64,000 nucleotides of DNA, from positions 62,001 to 126,000 of the forward strand of contig JAFABI010000063.1 of the NCBI GenBank assembly GCA_023426125.1, written 5' to 3'. Origin of the DNA: Bacillota bacterium. Lineage in GTDB: Bacteria; Bacillota; Clostridia; Acetivibrionales; DTU013. The position numbers and the translations under genes are program-made. This document shows, piece by piece, positions 62,181 to 64,000 of this stretch. The first letter of the stretch is position 1, and every line of letters starts with the position of its first letter. Under the pieces are notes generated by a model, which ran no database searches, had not been told where the DNA came from, and saw only the letters and a list, made by a program, of their open reading frames with translations.

Positions 62181-64000
62181 TCAGGCATTCCTCAAATCAC
62201 TGGGGATATGCCCCCTGCAGCGCTTGAAAGCGCGCCGGAAGGAATGGACGCTGCCGTATCCGACTTGAAGCGCAATTTCGGTGATGGAAAACCCTGTTTC
62301 GGTTAACAGGCGATATGCACGTTCCATTCGAAGCTTTTCAAGATAGCTTGCAAATGTCGTTCCGGTCTCTTCCCTGAAAAAATGATACAGGTAGGTTTCG
62401 GTAAGATTAAAATGCGCCGCCACACTGTAAAGTGTCAAATCCTCTTTTTTGTATGCCTCATCTATAAACTCAAGCACTTTGTCGCAAAGCAAATCGTCAC
62501 TTCGATCCTTCTTCAAGTTTACTGCGTCGGCCAGCTCCATAAAGCATTTGCAAAGCTCATGATACGCATAATCAACATCATCCGCGCGGGAGATCTCCAT
62601 ACACTTGTTTTCTGCGACCCCCATCCCGGGGATTTCAGCCAGCCTCGTCAAGGTGCCTGTCATCTGGTAAAGAAGCAGACGCTGCATAGGAACAGGCAGC
62701 TTTCTTCTCCGGAAATTCTCCGCATGAATGTTTTCCAGAAATCTTTCAAGCCCTTCGTTGTCGCCGGACCTGACCAGCTCTATCAGATGCCGCTCCATAT
62801 CGATGGTATATTTGCAGTTATCGCCCTGCTCCCGGATCTGATGATACCACACAGGCGTATTCTCATGGGCTCCCATAATATAATCCGCTGCCTGTTTTGC
62901 TTCAATAAAGGAATATCCGATATCCAGCAGGCTCGTATATATGCTTCCGGCTGCAAAAGAAACATATATCTGGCTCCGGTTGTGGAGAGCCTCGGATAGT
63001 GCTTTTGCCATGCTCTCAACCTCGGACCTTATTCTCTCCATGTCGCTTGAATCAGACGACAGCAGAAAAGCGATGTCCGTCTCGTTCAAATCGCAGGAAA
63101 CCGCCCTGCCGCATGATTTTTCCTCAATGCCGCGATTTATAATCAGCCTTGATAAATCCAGCTCCTTCAAAATATTCTTATTGATAAAATTCCTGTAACC
63201 CGATATTCTCATGATGACGACAACATAAGCAGCGCCATGGATCCGTATATCCAGATGGGACAGGTTGGAATCAATCTCTTCCAGGTCCCTGTAATTGCCA
63301 TGCAGCAGACGTCTTAAAAAGGCGGCTCTCATAATCGGCATCTGCTCATTCAATTTTTCTCCCAGATCCTTATTGCTGTTGATCAAGCCATCGATACTTC
63401 CGCTTAAAAAATTAAATTCGTTTTTATACCCCTTGCTGTCTCCTAAAAATTCTTTAAGGGAATCGCAGATTTCCTTTATAGGCTTTGCATTTTTATAAGA
63501 AAAAATCCAGGAAAGCAGGGAGCCTACAACGAGTATGACCAGCGCTGCCAGTAAAACAGCCGTGCGGACGGAATTGACTTTTCTCATAACGAATTCGGCA
63601 GGAACTGCCGCAACATATTTCCAATTGTTCACGGAAGAAATTGTATAGGATACAACCATATCCTCCCCTGAAACCCTTGTATTCGTCACTCCGCCCTGTC
63701 CGGCAAAAGGAATGTCCAATATCCTGGCTTCTTTCCCTTCAAGATTTACCGAAGTAATGATCGAATTGTCGTTGTCAAGGATATAGCTATACCCGCTGCT
63801 GCCGGCATTGATTTTCTGCAAAAGTTGATTTACCGCATTGGTATCAATAAATGCCATTATACAGCCTTTGTTGCTTTTGGGGTATTCAAGGGGTATGGAT
63901 TGCAGCTTTGTGATTACCGGATATTCACGCCCGACGAATGTTACGGGGGTTGACGGCAGATAGCTTTTTATCTGCACCCGTCCCGCAGTCCTGGAAACCC
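62181..64000 (-). CDS. AraC-family regulator with extracytoplasmic sensor, 5' end outside window
   Basis: The frame is open to the right edge (VSRTAGRVQIKS...), so the start and first membrane helix are missing. Visible are part of a CACHE-like sensor (SYILDNDNSIITSVNLEGK), one membrane helix (VLLAALVILVVGSLLSWIFSY), a helical linker and the C-terminal AraC domain (LTLYSVAAHFNLTETYLYHFFREE and ITEIALQVGYGSVHSFRRAFKRC). It is the likely sugar-responsive activator of the transporter genes at 58324-62059, the same layout as 49080-51437 with the first sugar cluster. Confidence 0.9.
   Translation of the reverse strand, partial: VSRTAGRVQIKSYLPSTPVTFVGREYPVITKLQSIPLEYPKSNKGCIMAFIDTNAVNQLLQKINAGSSGYSYILDNDNSIITSVNLEGKEARILDIPFAGQGGVTNTRVSGEDMVVSYTISSVNNWKYVAAVPAEFVMRKVNSVRTAVLLAALVILVVGSLLSWIFSYKNAKPIKEICDSLKEFLGDSKGYKNEFNFLSGSIDGLINSNKDLGEKLNEQMPIMRAAFLRRLLHGNYRDLEEIDSNLSHLDIRIHGAAYVVVIMRISGYRNFINKNILKELDLSRLIINRGIEEKSCGRAVSCDLNETDIAFLLSSDSSDMERIRSEVESMAKALSEALHNRSQIYVSFAAGSIYTSLLDIGYSFIEAKQAADYIMGAHENTPVWYHQIREQGDNCKYTIDMERHLIELVRSGDNEGLERFLENIHAENFRRRKLPVPMQRLLLYQMTGTLTRLAEIPGMGVAENKCMEISRADDVDYAYHELCKCFMELADAVNLKKDRSDDLLCDKVLEFIDEAYKKEDLTLYSVAAHFNLTETYLYHFFREETGTTFASYLEKLRMERAYRLLTETGFSITEIALQVGYGSVHSFRRAFKRCRGHIPSDLRNA

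Noticed and set aside
1..64000. CRISPR arrays, prophage, integrase or toxin-antitoxin genes
   Set aside because: No regularly spaced direct repeats, cas-like, integrase, terminase or paired small toxin/antitoxin genes were seen.

Overview
The window looks like a chromosome segment from an anaerobic, Gram-positive Clostridia-type bacterium. The evidence is the strong AGGAGG-type ribosome sites, lipoprotein-anchored ABC binding proteins, LplB/LplC-type sugar permeases next to AraC regulators with extracytoplasmic sensors, SLH-anchored surface proteases, a split sodium-pumping oxaloacetate decarboxylase, and frequent TTG/GTG starts. No rRNA, CRISPR array, phage or plasmid replication genes were seen. 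There is one tRNA gene (Ala, anticodon CGC, minus strand).

Layout. 1-971: a sugar-type binding protein cut by the left edge. 1.3-9 kb: a probable amino-acid uptake and catabolism locus (two FadR-type GntR regulators, a DapA-family aldolase, a polar amino-acid ABC transporter, a class V aminotransferase), with shared TGTCTGA operator-like sites just downstream of good promoters. 9.1-12.4 kb: an oxaloacetate decarboxylase sodium pump in four separate genes behind a leader that contains an intrinsic terminator. 12.8-13.8 kb: a cation/Ca2+ exchanger. 14.1-16.9 kb: a TetR-controlled ABC-2 exporter. 17.2-18.3 kb: an unusual flagellin and tRNA-Ala. 19-25.5 kb: a HelD-type helicase and two secreted trypsin-like proteins, one of which has lost all three catalytic residues.

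26-34.3 kb: the most interesting locus. An AraC regulator is followed by a FecBCDE-type iron/metallophore/tetrapyrrole ABC importer that is translationally coupled to a three-gene nitrogenase-like reductase (NifH-like, NifD-like, NifK-like). Cofactor-cluster cysteines are only partly retained and no FeMo-cofactor ligands or assembly genes are visible, so this is not a nitrogen-fixing operon. It looks like an uncharacterised reductase tied to uptake of its substrate. This stretch is visibly richer in G+C than its flanks.

34.4-51.4 kb: carbohydrate use (a GH31 enzyme with a divergent AraC regulator; then an operon-like series of LplB, LplC, binding protein, aldo/keto reductase, GH2, PdxA-family dehydrogenase and DUF1537 kinase under an AraC sensor-regulator). 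51.9-58.2 kb: SWIM/SNF2 helicase, ZIP transporter, L-asparaginase II, CutC. 58.3-64 kb: a second binding protein/LplC/LplB set with its AraC sensor-regulator cut by the right edge.

Non-coding elements include a 135-bp miniature inverted-repeat element with a perfect 9-bp target duplication (25810-25944), a 152-bp palindromic element (46562-46713), a nested inverted repeat (4380-4606), and a perfect 30-bp hairpin that includes the stop codon of the SNF2 gene. All calls are by eye from the sequence; no database search was possible.
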